From: Methanocorpusculum labreanum Z
GTDB taxonomy: Archaea; Halobacteriota; Methanomicrobia; Methanomicrobiales; Methanocorpusculaceae
Direction of reading: 5' to 3'
NCBI RefSeq assembly: GCF_000015765.1
Contig: NC_008942.1
Span: 1,255,921-1,319,920, forward strand
DNA length: 64,000 nt
Positions 52,270 through 61,155 of the stretch are shown here, piece after piece. The position numbers and the translations under genes were made by a program. Position 1 is the stretch's first letter; every line of letters begins with the position of its first letter. The notes beneath the pieces were generated by a model. The model searched no databases, was not told where the DNA came from, and saw only the letters and a list, made by a program, of their open reading frames with translations.

Positions 52270-53646
52270 ATGGCAGGAAAGAAGCGAACAGCGCAGCAGA
52301 AGACTCTGGCATTTGATAACGAAGAGTCCAAATCCTCGCTTCTTGCCCCGATTACGGAAAACTCAACACTCGGCGTTTCAGACACCACGCTCAGCGTGTC
52401 CGAACTTGCAAAACGGATCAGAGAAGTCGTCGACTGCCCGCTTCTTACGGACATCATCGTCAGAGGAGAGATCACCGGATATCGTCCAAATGCGTCGGGA
52501 CATCTGTATTTCTCTCTTACGGAACAGGGGGATAACCCCGCCTCAATTTCCTGCGTGATGTGGAAATACTCGGTAAAAAATCTCCCGTTTTCCGTAAAAG
52601 ACGGACTGCTCGTTCAGGCAACAGGTCTTGTCGATTTTTACCCGGCAGGGGGAAGACTGCAGTTCATCATAAAAAAAATGGAGCCGGCAGTTTCCGGAAA
52701 AGCTGGTCTTTATCTTTTGAAAGAGCAGTGGCGAAAAGAGCTTGAGGCAAAAGGAATTATCCCCAGACCGCAGGCGGAAATGCGCGACCCGCCACTTTTC
52801 CCGCGAAACATCGGCGTCGTTACCTCGAAGACGGGATCCGTTTTGCAGGATATCAAAAATGTGATCAGCCGAAGATATCCACTTCCGATCCTTTTAGCCG
52901 GAACATCCGTCCAGGGAGACGGGGCTGAAGTAGGGATCGTAGCTGCGATCCGGTCTCTGCAGGATAAAGCCGATGTGATTATTATTGCCCGCGGGGGAGG
53001 AAGTTTTGAAGATCTGTTCGTCTTCAATCATCCCGATGTCGTCACCGCGATCCGGAACTCGACCGTTCCGATCATCAGCGCGGTCGGCCATGAAACCGAC
53101 ACGACCCTTTCGGATTTTGCTGCAGACCGGAGAGTTCCGACCCCGTCTGCAGCTGCCGAGACGGTAGTTCCGGACCGGTCCGTTCTTCTTGAAAAACTTG
53201 AAAAGGATCGGCGGTCCATTCACGACAGAATGAGCTGGCTTCTCTCAGTTGAACAGAAACACGTTGCCGACCTGAAAATCAGAGTCGAACCGAACCGTCT
53301 GACCAGAAAACTGGAACTCATGCATCAGCAGACGGCTGAACTTGAAGAGCGGATCAGAAGGGCGTGCCTTCGCAGACTGTCTGTTGAGCACGAGGCATGC
53401 AGTGCATGGTCGGTGATGATTCAAAAAGGCGTGAAAAACAAAATCACCACCGCACGACTTGTCCTGCTTGCTCAAAAAGAGATCATTCTCGGACGCGACC
53501 CCTACAAACCGCTTGAACGCGGATACGCTCTTGTGTGGAAAGAAGGGACACTTGTCCGTTCCGTGAAAAATATTGCCAAAGACGATCGGCTGAGTCTGAA
53601 ACTTGCCGATGGAGAGATCACCTCGATTGTGGAGAGTATCAAATGA
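52270..53646 (+). CDS. xseA: Exodeoxyribonuclease VII large subunit
   Basis: A 458-residue bacterial-type XseA. It has an N-terminal OB-fold (about residues 40-140), the catalytic domain with ARGGGSFEDLFVFNHP (240-254) and GHETDTTLSDFAADRRVPTPSAAAE (273-297), a long coiled-coil region (310-400) and the conserved end PLERGYALVWKEG. It cuts single-stranded DNA in both directions together with the small subunit. ExoVII is mainly bacterial and uncommon in archaea, so gene transfer is likely. Its stop overlaps the xseB ATG (ATGA). Confidence 0.95.
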   Translation: MAGKKRTAQQKTLAFDNEESKSSLLAPITENSTLGVSDTTLSVSELAKRIREVVDCPLLTDIIVRGEITGYRPNASGHLYFSLTEQGDNPASISCVMWKYSVKNLPFSVKDGLLVQATGLVDFYPAGGRLQFIIKKMEPAVSGKAGLYLLKEQWRKELEAKGIIPRPQAEMRDPPLFPRNIGVVTSKTGSVLQDIKNVISRRYPLPILLAGTSVQGDGAEVGIVAAIRSLQDKADVIIIARGGGSFEDLFVFNHPDVVTAIRNSTVPIISAVGHETDTTLSDFAADRRVPTPSAAAETVVPDRSVLLEKLEKDRRSIHDRMSWLLSVEQKHVADLKIRVEPNRLTRKLELMHQQTAELEERIRRACLRRLSVEHEACSAWSVMIQKGVKNKITTARLVLLAQKEIILGRDPYKPLERGYALVWKEGTLVRSVKNIAKDDRLSLKLADGEITSIVESIK

Positions 53647-53846
53647 CCAAAAAAGAATCCGAACCAACCTACGAAGAAATGATTGCAGAACTGCGCGAGA
53701 TCGCAAAAAAGCTTGACGATCCAAACACCCCTATCGAAGAGGCAGTGAACCTCCACCAGCGGGGTATGGCACTTATCCAGAAATGCGAAACATTTCTCCA
53801 GAAAGCCGAGCTGACGATTACTGAGGTTCCTCAACAATCAGAGTAA
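53643..53846 (+). CDS. xseB: Exodeoxyribonuclease VII small subunit
   Basis: A 67-residue protein with the typical XseB helices: TYEEMIAELREIAKKLDD, NTPIEEAVNLHQRGMALIQKCE and FLQKAEL. The ATG at 53643 sits inside the xseA stop codon, so the two subunits are translationally coupled, as in bacteria. Its last 29 bases overlap the 3' end of the convergent DUF371 gene. Confidence 0.93.
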   Translation: MTKKESEPTYEEMIAELREIAKKLDDPNTPIEEAVNLHQRGMALIQKCETFLQKAELTITEVPQQSE

Positions 53847-54246
53847 CCACCAGTTCGGCTCCATTTTTTAAAGCAGCCATCAGTTCCCGGGGAAGAAGAG
53901 CTGCGGTGTGATCACTGTACACGGCGATTGTTCTGGGACAAACAAAACAGCTTCTTCTCCAGACAAGATCCGTTGGATGGGTAAGCGTAATGCCGGCCGA
54001 CCCTTGCGAGAGGATGGTTACCGAATGTTCCCCGCAGGTAAGAGTGGTTCGAAGAACAGCAGTTTCCTGAGAAATTGCCTTTCGAAACTCCGGGGATAAA
54101 TCCATAGCCCCTTTGTCAGCCCCGACAGCAATTATACAGTCTCCGTTTGGCGAAAGATCGGTTTCTTTGGTGATCTCGAACGTACTTTTGTGACGTCCTA
54201 AAACATTTTTATGTCCGCGACAATGGATGATTTCGGTAACTGACAT
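53818..54246 (-). CDS. DUF371-family archaeal protein
   Basis: The 142-residue protein opens with IHCRGHKNVLGRHKSTFEIT and continues GDCIIAVGADKGAMDLS, which I recognise as DUF371, an archaeal family with no known biochemical role. It has conserved His and Asp residues that may bind a metal and no membrane segment. Its 3' end overlaps xseB on the other strand. Confidence 0.82.
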   Translation of the reverse strand: MSVTEIIHCRGHKNVLGRHKSTFEITKETDLSPNGDCIIAVGADKGAMDLSPEFRKAISQETAVLRTTLTCGEHSVTILSQGSAGITLTHPTDLVWRRSCFVCPRTIAVYSDHTAALLPRELMAALKNGAELVVTLIVEEPQ

Positions 54247-54361
54247 GCCTTTGATTACGTGTTGTCGGTTTGATTTGATATACTATTTGCATGAGGGAAA
54301 ACAGGGTTGCCGTTTCGTTTGGAGGGTGTGCTTATCTCCTTGAAAATGCAATATGTGAGAT

Positions 54362-54943
54362 ATGGATAACGATATGATATTACTCGACTGTCCGGTCTGC
54401 CTAGAGGAGACGGATTTTGAGATCCTCAAAGAGCCGCCGGAAGCAGTGGTAAAATGTACCGTCTGCGGACATGTTATGCGGGTCACCTTGAAAGAACCGA
54501 AGGTTTTGACCGTGAAAGCAGTCGTCAGTTATGGAAACGATTCACACACCGGTTCGATCGAACTTCTGGAAGGAGACATCATCACTGTAGGCGATTATCT
54601 GGTTGCCGAAGTCGGGGACGATTCGTTCAGCGTAGAGGTCACCTCGATCGAAGAAAATAATGCTCGCAGACAGAAACTTCCAGCAGAAAAGATCGAAGTG
54701 CTCTGGACCAGACTTGTTGATCAGGTCATCATCCGTGCATCACTGAACAAAGGTGCCGTGACGATTCCTCTCTATGAGAATGTCGACGGAAACAAAGCAT
54801 ATACGATCGGTCAGATCACATCGGTCGGCGGCAAACAGTTCCGCGTGACGAGAATCAAACTCCGGAAAGGAAACGTCATTACCAGAAAAGACAAATCAGC
54901 CGAGGCGCACGAGATCAAGAGAGTCTACGGCGAACGGTCATAA
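54362..54943 (+). CDS. HVO_0476-family zinc-finger protein
   Basis: A 193-residue protein with an N-terminal zinc ribbon, LLDCPVCLEETDFEIL then VKCTVCGHVMRV (two CxxC pairs, residues 10-42), followed by two beta-rich parts including LLEGDIITVGDYLVAE and VTRIKLRKGNVITRKDKS. It matches my memory of the archaeal HVO_0476 group, whose molecular role is not established. It lies alone between DUF371 and aqpM. Confidence 0.75.
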   Translation: MDNDMILLDCPVCLEETDFEILKEPPEAVVKCTVCGHVMRVTLKEPKVLTVKAVVSYGNDSHTGSIELLEGDIITVGDYLVAEVGDDSFSVEVTSIEENNARRQKLPAEKIEVLWTRLVDQVIIRASLNKGAVTIPLYENVDGNKAYTIGQITSVGGKQFRVTRIKLRKGNVITRKDKSAEAHEIKRVYGERS

Positions 54944-54999
54944 CTTTTTTTTCACACTGTGCCAGGCACTGAAATAATTTAAAAAAATAAGTGATCGGA

Positions 55000-55746
55000 T
55001 CACTCCCGTTTTCCCGCTACGAAAACATAGAAGAACGCAGCGAGTACGGCACCGACGATCGGTCCGACCACATAGATCGGGTATGTTGTCCAAAGGGCAT
55101 CAGAACCTGAAAGTATCAGTCTCATAATATCCGGACCGAATGATCGAGCCGGATTGATCGAACCGCCGGAGATATTCCCTGTGGCAAGGATGACGGCAGT
55201 AACGGCGGCGCCGATCGCAAGTCCGGCAAATCCTGCGGGAGCTTTCTTGTCAACAGCAACACCCATAATGACGAGCATTAAGATGAAGGTGCCGACGATT
55301 TCGGCCAGAAGAGCCTGCCAGAGAGAGATCCCCGGGAAAGGAGCGGTCGCACCGAGCCCGCCAACGCTAAGGGATTCGGGGCCGATGATGAAAAACAGCA
55401 AAGCTGCTCCAATTCCTGCTCCGATACACTGGGCAATCACGTATGCGATCGTATCTTTTACTGGGAATTTCCGAATCGAACAAAGCGCGATGCTGACTGC
55501 CGGATTGATGTGGGCTCCAGACACCGTGCCTAGAGCATAGATTACTGCCGCTACGGCAAGACCGAAGGCCGCACTGATGCCGAACCAGTCACCCATTCCG
55601 CCAAGGGCACCTATCCCTATGTCGAATGAGGTCGACGGGGTCGTGCCTGCCGCAAGCATCAGCATGATCACGACGGAGCCACACCCGATGAACACAAGGA
55701 TCATCGTCCCGATTAATTCCGCAAAACACCGTCTTGCGAGATCCAT
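55000..55746 (-). CDS. aqpM: Aquaporin AqpM (MIP family)
   Basis: A 248-residue six-helix channel with both NPA motifs: SGAHINPAVS (Asn81-Ala83) and GGSINPARSFGPD (Asn198-Ala200), the latter followed by the conserved Arg201. The length of the loop between the first helices (residues 30-55) is typical of methanogen AqpM, which conducts water and to a lesser degree glycerol and gases. It starts in a TAATG overlap with the DUF2180 gene, so the channel is coupled to the two proteins upstream. Confidence 0.93.
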   Translation of the reverse strand: MDLARRCFAELIGTMILVFIGCGSVVIMLMLAAGTTPSTSFDIGIGALGGMGDWFGISAAFGLAVAAVIYALGTVSGAHINPAVSIALCSIRKFPVKDTIAYVIAQCIGAGIGAALLFFIIGPESLSVGGLGATAPFPGISLWQALLAEIVGTFILMLVIMGVAVDKKAPAGFAGLAIGAAVTAVILATGNISGGSINPARSFGPDIMRLILSGSDALWTTYPIYVVGPIVGAVLAAFFYVFVAGKRE

Positions 55747-55958
55747 TATTTCTCTCCGTTCCAGGCTTTACTGCATTCAGGACAAAGTATCCGGGGGATC
55801 GGATGCTTCAGTTTCTTTGCAGGGAAGGGATATCCCCCCTCCCAAGTCTCTACATCCGAACGAACCATATGTTTCGTGCAGAGACCCATGCCGCATACGA
55901 TACAGACACCGGTTGCGTCCCGGTCAACCCCCTCCTGCTCACATACGTAACATTTCAT
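55746..55958 (-). CDS. DUF2180-type small zinc-binding protein
   Basis: The 70-residue protein has eight or more cysteine/histidine ligands: MKCYVCEQEG, GVCIVCGMGLCTKHM and ILCPECSKAW. These can form two zinc sites of a treble-clef or ribbon type. From memory it belongs to DUF2180, found mainly in methanogens. It is placed exactly between the DUF2193 gene (adjacent stop) and aqpM (TAATG overlap), showing operon coupling. Confidence 0.8.
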   Translation of the reverse strand: MKCYVCEQEGVDRDATGVCIVCGMGLCTKHMVRSDVETWEGGYPFPAKKLKHPIPRILCPECSKAWNGEK

Positions 55959-57458
55959 TTAGACAGCCTCTCGGTACTGGCAATACTGGTGGCGTGAACC
56001 GACAAGACACGCAGTTGCACAGCTCTTACAGGCACGTACCGGCGCGGCAACGGTCTTTTTGTCGAGTGCAATGATGTTTGTCATCATGGTTGCGGTGATC
56101 GGTTCGCTGGTCAGGAGACACGGATAGTCGGCAAGCCGCATAAGGGCGGAGGCACGAACGGTGATGGCACATGCGGGGTATGCATAGCGCTGGGGATTCA
56201 TCAGGATCTCATTCTCGTGGATGGGTGAGAGATCGATTGGAATGCCGTCGATCTTCGGAACAAGCGGCTGGCCCGATCCGTTCTTCACTCTCTCGGCTTT
56301 GTCAAGGATCTTCCAGCCGCGGTAGATCATATCCATGAAATCGCAGTTGTGCAGTTCTGCAGCAGCTCCTCTGGTCGGTTTGATCATCACAAGGTTGTGG
56401 TATCTCTTCGTCAGAAGATCAACGATCATCGGAGCATTGAATGCATCGAGTTCCAGAAGATACTCGGTCGCCGCGGCCGAGGCGCCGGTTGCGACATTCA
56501 ACAGCTGATACGGGGTCTTAATGCTTGGAACGGCGGCAAGAAGCGTTTTTTCAATAACATTAGTTACGGCCTCGATCGTTGCCATGATCACATCATCCTT
56601 GCACATGTTGTAGGTGGACTGGGAAATGTGGTGGGATACATCCCCTACACAGTATGCAGGGATCGTGGCGATGTTTCCATAATGGACCCCGTCATCAACC
56701 GCAGCCTTGACCGCCTTTTCCATACCTTTGCGGTAGTTCTCCATATATCTCCTGGCGGAGAAGGATTTCATACCCGCTTTCTGCATGAGCTTGGCCTGTG
56801 CTTCTACCGGATTGCGGTAGAGGTCCTGAAGCTGACGAACCTCCTTTCTCGAGGCTTCGGCAAGGGAATCACCTGCTTCCATACGTTTTGCAAACAGATC
56901 GCCGATACCGTACGAGGTGTTCATACCCCAGGATTTGGCAGCGAGAATCGCCTGTTTGTGAGCGACCGGGATGTCGGTTTTCGTGAGCACCTGGTTGACG
57001 ACATTGCTGGTTGAACCCGGCATCAAAGCAAAGTCGACGACACAAGTTGGTCCGTAGAACCCTGCATAACAGCGTGCAGCTTCCTTCCCGATGATTGCCT
57101 CGTGGGTTTTGATCGAGTCGGCAAAGATCTCCAGACTCTTTGCAAACTTTGGATCCTGATCACGGAGAATTTCCAAAATGACGGGTGTCTGATAATGTTC
57201 GACAAAGGGATCGTCTTCCGGTTTGACGTGACGGGTCAAGCCCGAGAGAACATTGAAGTGCGTTTTCACGGATTCTTTGTGCAGATTAATGACCGCGGCG
57301 CTCTGTTTTGGACCAACAGTCATCTTTTCCACCGCCTCAACATAGGGGCGGGCATCCTTGAGCGTGAAATGCTTTCCACGTCTCGCTTTGAGAACGCTGA
57401 CGTCGGCATGCTGTGCAGCCATTGCCTCGTCAATCATTTTTTTGTAGAGTTCGGACAT
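55959..57458 (-). CDS. DUF2193-family methanogen protein
   Basis: A 499-residue protein beginning MSELYKKMIDEAMAAQHADV. It is largely helical, lacks membrane segments and ends with a cysteine group CKSCATACLVGSRHQYCQY that could bind metal or an Fe-S cluster; further cysteines are in CYAGFYGPTCV and YACAITV. I recall this as DUF2193, a family confined to methanogens and relatives. The ATG at 57458 follows GGAG at a suitable distance; the reading frame extends further upstream without a matching start. It leads the operon with DUF2180 and aqpM. Confidence 0.78.
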   Translation of the reverse strand: MSELYKKMIDEAMAAQHADVSVLKARRGKHFTLKDARPYVEAVEKMTVGPKQSAAVINLHKESVKTHFNVLSGLTRHVKPEDDPFVEHYQTPVILEILRDQDPKFAKSLEIFADSIKTHEAIIGKEAARCYAGFYGPTCVVDFALMPGSTSNVVNQVLTKTDIPVAHKQAILAAKSWGMNTSYGIGDLFAKRMEAGDSLAEASRKEVRQLQDLYRNPVEAQAKLMQKAGMKSFSARRYMENYRKGMEKAVKAAVDDGVHYGNIATIPAYCVGDVSHHISQSTYNMCKDDVIMATIEAVTNVIEKTLLAAVPSIKTPYQLLNVATGASAAATEYLLELDAFNAPMIVDLLTKRYHNLVMIKPTRGAAAELHNCDFMDMIYRGWKILDKAERVKNGSGQPLVPKIDGIPIDLSPIHENEILMNPQRYAYPACAITVRASALMRLADYPCLLTSEPITATMMTNIIALDKKTVAAPVRACKSCATACLVGSRHQYCQYREAV

Positions 57459-57574
57459 TTTTTTCTCCAAAAGGTATAATTTATTGATTTCTCCCAGACA
57501 TGATAAAGGTATGTATAATGGGAGTTTATGCCAAGAAATATCGCAGTTAGGGGAATATTTTATAAAAAAAAAGA

Positions 57575-58954
57575 TTAACAAAGGATTTGATCGCGTGCAA
57601 GACGCGAAGAGAGATAGGCACAAACAGCGGCGATTATTCCCGCAATGCAGGCAGCAATAACACCCTGATCAGTATATATATCACTGCCACCCGATCCAAG
57701 TGAGGCAGCCGCAGAAAACACAGCCACTCCAAGAATACACCCGATGTTCATTACCGTAAATATCAGACCGCCCGAAGACCCCTGAAGTTCGCGGGGACAG
57801 TGGAGAGTTATCCGCTGCATGCTCGGCCCTTCATTCAGTCCCATCCCAAGACCAAGAAGCAGCAGTCCGACAAAAAGCAAAGGCAGAAAGGAGAGCACAA
57901 CACTGAACACAAGGAACACAAGACCCCCTGCCATCAAAACCGCTGCGAGATTGCATAGACGCATGCACCCAATCTTTTCCGACAAAGCACCAGCCGGAAT
58001 TCCGATGAGAGCCATCGAAACTGGGGCAAGAAGCATTACGAGTCCTGCCGCGGCGACAGACATCTGAATTGAACCCGTCAAATAAAAGGGTATCAGGTAA
58101 ACGATTCCCAGATAGACAAGAGTGACCAGTAACGTCGAAAGAGATGCCCACATCACTGTACGGTTTAAAAAAAGTTTGGCTGAAAGAACTGGATCCGGAT
58201 GCCGCAGTTCCCGCCGGAAAAAAACATACCCGAAAATCGGGACAATGAGAAAGAGCACAATTACCCAAAGAGTCCATCCATCCGACAAAACAAGCTCAAG
58301 ACCCATGAGTAAAGATACAAGCGTCAAAGCCAAAAGGAGAGCTCCAAAACAATCGAACGGCTGTTTTGCCACCGAGTGGATCTCCGATCCCGGGATCAGA
58401 AATACTGCGAGGATAACAGCGGCAACTCCTATCGGTACATTAATGAAAAAGATCCAGTGCCAGCTGATGAACTCGGTAACCAACCCGCCGAGGCCGGGGC
58501 CAAGCGCCAGCGCAATACCGCCGGCGGTCGCAATAACCCCCATTCCCATCCCCCGTATCCCGGATGGCAGGCGTGTTGTGATCAGCATGGTCGCCGTAGA
58601 TACCATCATCCCGGCGGCAATCCCCTGAATGACCCGAAATCCGATCAGGACTTCGATATTCGCAGACACGCCGCAGAGAAATGAAGAGACTGTAAATAAA
58701 ACGAATCCGGCAATGAAGATCTCCCTGTCGCGTCCGGTCCTGTCGGCAAGTTTCCCGAAGAGAAGAAGTGTACTCCCAAGAGCAAGAAGATACGACGTCA
58801 TCACCCATGAAGCAGTCAGCGACCCAATGCCGAGATCGGCAGAGATCGTCGGTAAAGCTATCGAAACGATGCTCGTATCCAGATAATCCAGAAACACGGC
58901 AGTACTCGCAAGGATCATCAGAAAGTATTGTTGGAGACTACTGGTTTGGATCAT
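57575..58954 (-). CDS. MFS efflux transporter, DHA2 (EmrB/QacA-like)
   Basis: The 459-residue protein has about 14 hydrophobic segments. Signatures of the drug:H+ antiporter group: LDTSIVSIALPTISADL near the start (acidic residue in helix 1), GKLADRTGRDREIF (motif A), RVIQGIAAGMMV (motif B) and GPGLGGLVTEFISWHWIFFIN (motif C). The substrate is unknown; such pumps extrude lipophilic or cationic compounds. It is apparently monocistronic, with a long gap upstream. Confidence 0.92.
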   Translation of the reverse strand: MIQTSSLQQYFLMILASTAVFLDYLDTSIVSIALPTISADLGIGSLTASWVMTSYLLALGSTLLLFGKLADRTGRDREIFIAGFVLFTVSSFLCGVSANIEVLIGFRVIQGIAAGMMVSTATMLITTRLPSGIRGMGMGVIATAGGIALALGPGLGGLVTEFISWHWIFFINVPIGVAAVILAVFLIPGSEIHSVAKQPFDCFGALLLALTLVSLLMGLELVLSDGWTLWVIVLFLIVPIFGYVFFRRELRHPDPVLSAKLFLNRTVMWASLSTLLVTLVYLGIVYLIPFYLTGSIQMSVAAAGLVMLLAPVSMALIGIPAGALSEKIGCMRLCNLAAVLMAGGLVFLVFSVVLSFLPLLFVGLLLLGLGMGLNEGPSMQRITLHCPRELQGSSGGLIFTVMNIGCILGVAVFSAAASLGSGGSDIYTDQGVIAACIAGIIAAVCAYLSSRLARDQILC

Positions 58955-59298
58955 GGATTTGAAAACGGTGAAGACGATGCATAACCCTGAATGCGGGGAG
59001 GTAGTGTTCAGACCTCACACCTTTGTCGAGCCTCAACCCTTAATGTCTCATATTTTATCAGCTTCGTGATGATATTAAGGTGAAGTATATATCTCTTCTA
59101 CATAGATAGAGGAATACAACTGCTATCTAGTAGTGAAACAACCTCATTTTATGTATTCTGCAAAGAGCAGATAAAAGAATAGAATTCTGCATCATCATTT
59201 CTGCAGGAATTATCGATCGGGAGATGAGATGATGCCCGCATAACAATTATCACCAAAATACGGAAACAAAAAAAGAGGATTAGGATAGAACCCGCATC
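58955..59298. other. 344-base gap with no gene found
   Basis: Between the MFS gene start and the end of the substrate-binding protein gene. Read on both strands it holds only short frames, an AT-rich stretch near 59100-59180 and no tRNA, known RNA or clear inverted repeat. The promoter of the MFS gene must lie near its 58955 end. Confidence 0.6.
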
Positions 59299-60252
59299 TT
59301 AGAATAATTCCGGATACATCCCTTTTGCAATTACTTCGATCGAATATGCGGTTCGGGAACCAGGCAGAGCAGATTCAAGAGAAAGACGAACAAAGCGTTT
59401 ATTCTTCACTGCATCAAGTTGAGACAAAATTGGATCATGCATGAGAGCCTCAACATTTTCTTCATAGGTTGCCTCTTCATAATCGTGAATGATGATAACA
59501 TCAGGGTTCCTTGCAAGTATTTCTTCATACGAAACGCCGACCCATGCTTTGTCCAAATCATCAAAGATATTCACACCACCGGCGGTTTCAATAAACTTTG
59601 TTTCAATATTTGGCGCACCGGCAGTATAAACACCGCTTCCGGTATCTGAATCATAAATAAATACTTTCAGCGTGTCCTGACCAGAAACAGTTTTTTCAAC
59701 TGCAGCAATTCTTGCTTTTTCTGAAGCAATATAGGCTTCTGCAGCATCTTGAACTTCGAAAATTTCACCAAGTTCCCTTATTTCCTTCCAAACACCCTCA
59801 TAATCTGTTGCTTCACAGACATATACGGTGATTCCATACTGCTCAAGAGCTTCTACAGTGAAGTCACCTTCAAACACCCAGTCAATCGCATACAGGAAAT
59901 CACACCCGCTCGTTACAACCGCTTCGAGAGTTGGATAGCCATGGGTCAATTCGGGCATACTGTTGTATCCAGCTGCATATTCCGGCAGAGGACCGAGGCA
60001 GTGATTATCACAGGACTTGCCGACAACGATGTCGCTCAAACCCAACGCTACAAACACCTCTGCGCAGTTTGGTCCCGCGACCGCAACGGAGGTCGGTTTT
60101 TCGGTAATCGTAATGGTTCTGCCAAAATTTTCCACAGTAACCGGGGTATAATCACTTTTACCGGTATCCTGATTATTACTTCCAACACAACCTGCGCTAA
60201 ATATAACCGCCAATAATAGAAGGGCGACTGTAAATAGAAATAATTTTTTCAT
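59299..60252 (-). CDS. Siderophore/cobalamin-type ABC transporter substrate-binding lipoprotein
   Basis: The 317-residue protein begins with a lipoprotein signal: LFTVALLLLAVIFSAGC, with Cys22 as the lipidated residue. The rest is a TroA/BtuF-type bi-lobed fold (PF01497), with FGRTITITEKPTSVAVAGPN, VTSGCDFLYAID and GGVNIFDDLDKAWVGVSYEEI. It captures iron-siderophore, heme or cobalamin outside the membrane; sequence does not say which. It is the third gene of the set permease-ATPase-binding protein. Confidence 0.9.
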   Translation of the reverse strand: MKKLFLFTVALLLLAVIFSAGCVGSNNQDTGKSDYTPVTVENFGRTITITEKPTSVAVAGPNCAEVFVALGLSDIVVGKSCDNHCLGPLPEYAAGYNSMPELTHGYPTLEAVVTSGCDFLYAIDWVFEGDFTVEALEQYGITVYVCEATDYEGVWKEIRELGEIFEVQDAAEAYIASEKARIAAVEKTVSGQDTLKVFIYDSDTGSGVYTAGAPNIETKFIETAGGVNIFDDLDKAWVGVSYEEILARNPDVIIIHDYEEATYEENVEALMHDPILSQLDAVKNKRFVRLSLESALPGSRTAYSIEVIAKGMYPELF

Positions 60253-60292
60253 AGTTTTTCACACCAACCAATATTTTACAACACAATATATG

Positions 60293-60348
60293 ATTACTAA
60301 TTAGATTTATATTTTTACTAGATATTATTAATTATAATATTAATAATA
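60293..60348 (-). promoter_or_regulatory. AT-rich intergenic region with inverted repeat and shared motif
   Basis: Between the ATPase and binding-protein genes, TATTATTAAT (60323-60332) and ATTAATAATA (60339-60348) form a perfect 10-bp inverted repeat with a six-base spacer. Next to it, ATAAATCTAATTAGTAAT (minus strand, 60293-60310) matches ATAAATTTAAATTAGTAAT at 62294-62312 upstream of the permease gene, with one gap and one change. It may be an operator or a promoter for the binding-protein gene alone. Confidence 0.4.
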
Positions 60349-60375
60349 CCATTGGACAAAACACATACCCGCCAT

Positions 60376-61155
60376 TCAGGATAGATCCGGAATAAAAATG
60401 ATATTTGGTTTTTTTGTAACGGGATGAATTTTGACATCGGCTGTTACCCCAAACACCTCTTTGATAAGTTGAGGAGTAAGGATCTCTTCAGCAGTACCAA
60501 AACGATACACGGCATGTTCTTTGATAACATAAATCCGGTCACAAAAGAGAGCTGCCAGATTCAGATCATGCATTGCTGTTAGAACCGTAACACCAAGACC
60601 TCGAACAATTTCACAAACCTGTAGCTGAAAACTGATGTCCAGATGATTGGTTGGTTCATCCAATATGAAAAAATCCGTCTTCTGGGCAATGGCCCGGGCA
60701 ATGAGAACACGCTGTTTCTCCCCTCCGGAAAGGGTAGAATATTTCCTATCAATCATGGACAACATGCCTACCCGCTGAAGCGCCTCCATAATGATATCTG
60801 CATCTTCTTTGGTATCGGGATCGAACAGTTTTTTGTGCGGGGACCGACCCATTGCCACCATTTCATTCACACTGAAATCAAAGTCGAACTCATTTTCCTG
60901 ACCAACAACTGCCATTTTCCGAGCGATTTGTTTTGCATTCATGCGGGAGATTGGTTCATCATCCAATAAAATCCTCCCGCGATTCGTATGCAGGCTGCCA
61001 TAAATGTTTTTTAGAATGGTCGATTTTCCACATCCATTTGGACCAACAAGACCAACAAACTCGTTTTCTCCAACATACAGATCAATGTCAGAGATAACAT
61101 CCTCATCATAATAGGCATATGACAAATGTTGTACCTCTAATTTATTGGTCATCAT
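60376..61155 (-). CDS. ABC transporter ATP-binding protein (FepC/BtuD type)
   Basis: The 259-residue ATPase has Walker A GPNGCGKST (residues 38-46), signature LSGGEKQRVLIARAI and Walker B FFILDEPTNHLD, then the TAMHDLNLAALF switch His. The C-terminal part is typical of metal-chelate importers. It powers the FecCD-type permease; its ATG overlaps the permease stop (ATGA). Confidence 0.94.
   Translation of the reverse strand: MMTNKLEVQHLSYAYYDEDVISDIDLYVGENEFVGLVGPNGCGKSTILKNIYGSLHTNRGRILLDDEPISRMNAKQIARKMAVVGQENEFDFDFSVNEMVAMGRSPHKKLFDPDTKEDADIIMEALQRVGMLSMIDRKYSTLSGGEKQRVLIARAIAQKTDFFILDEPTNHLDISFQLQVCEIVRGLGVTVLTAMHDLNLAALFCDRIYVIKEHAVYRFGTAEEILTPQLIKEVFGVTADVKIHPVTKKPNIIFIPDLS

Noticed and set aside
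55959-57623. Extended start of the DUF2193 protein upstream of 57458
   Set aside because: The extra 55 residues are hydrophobic and cysteine-rich without similarity to the family, and a good GGAG site precedes the ATG at 57458.
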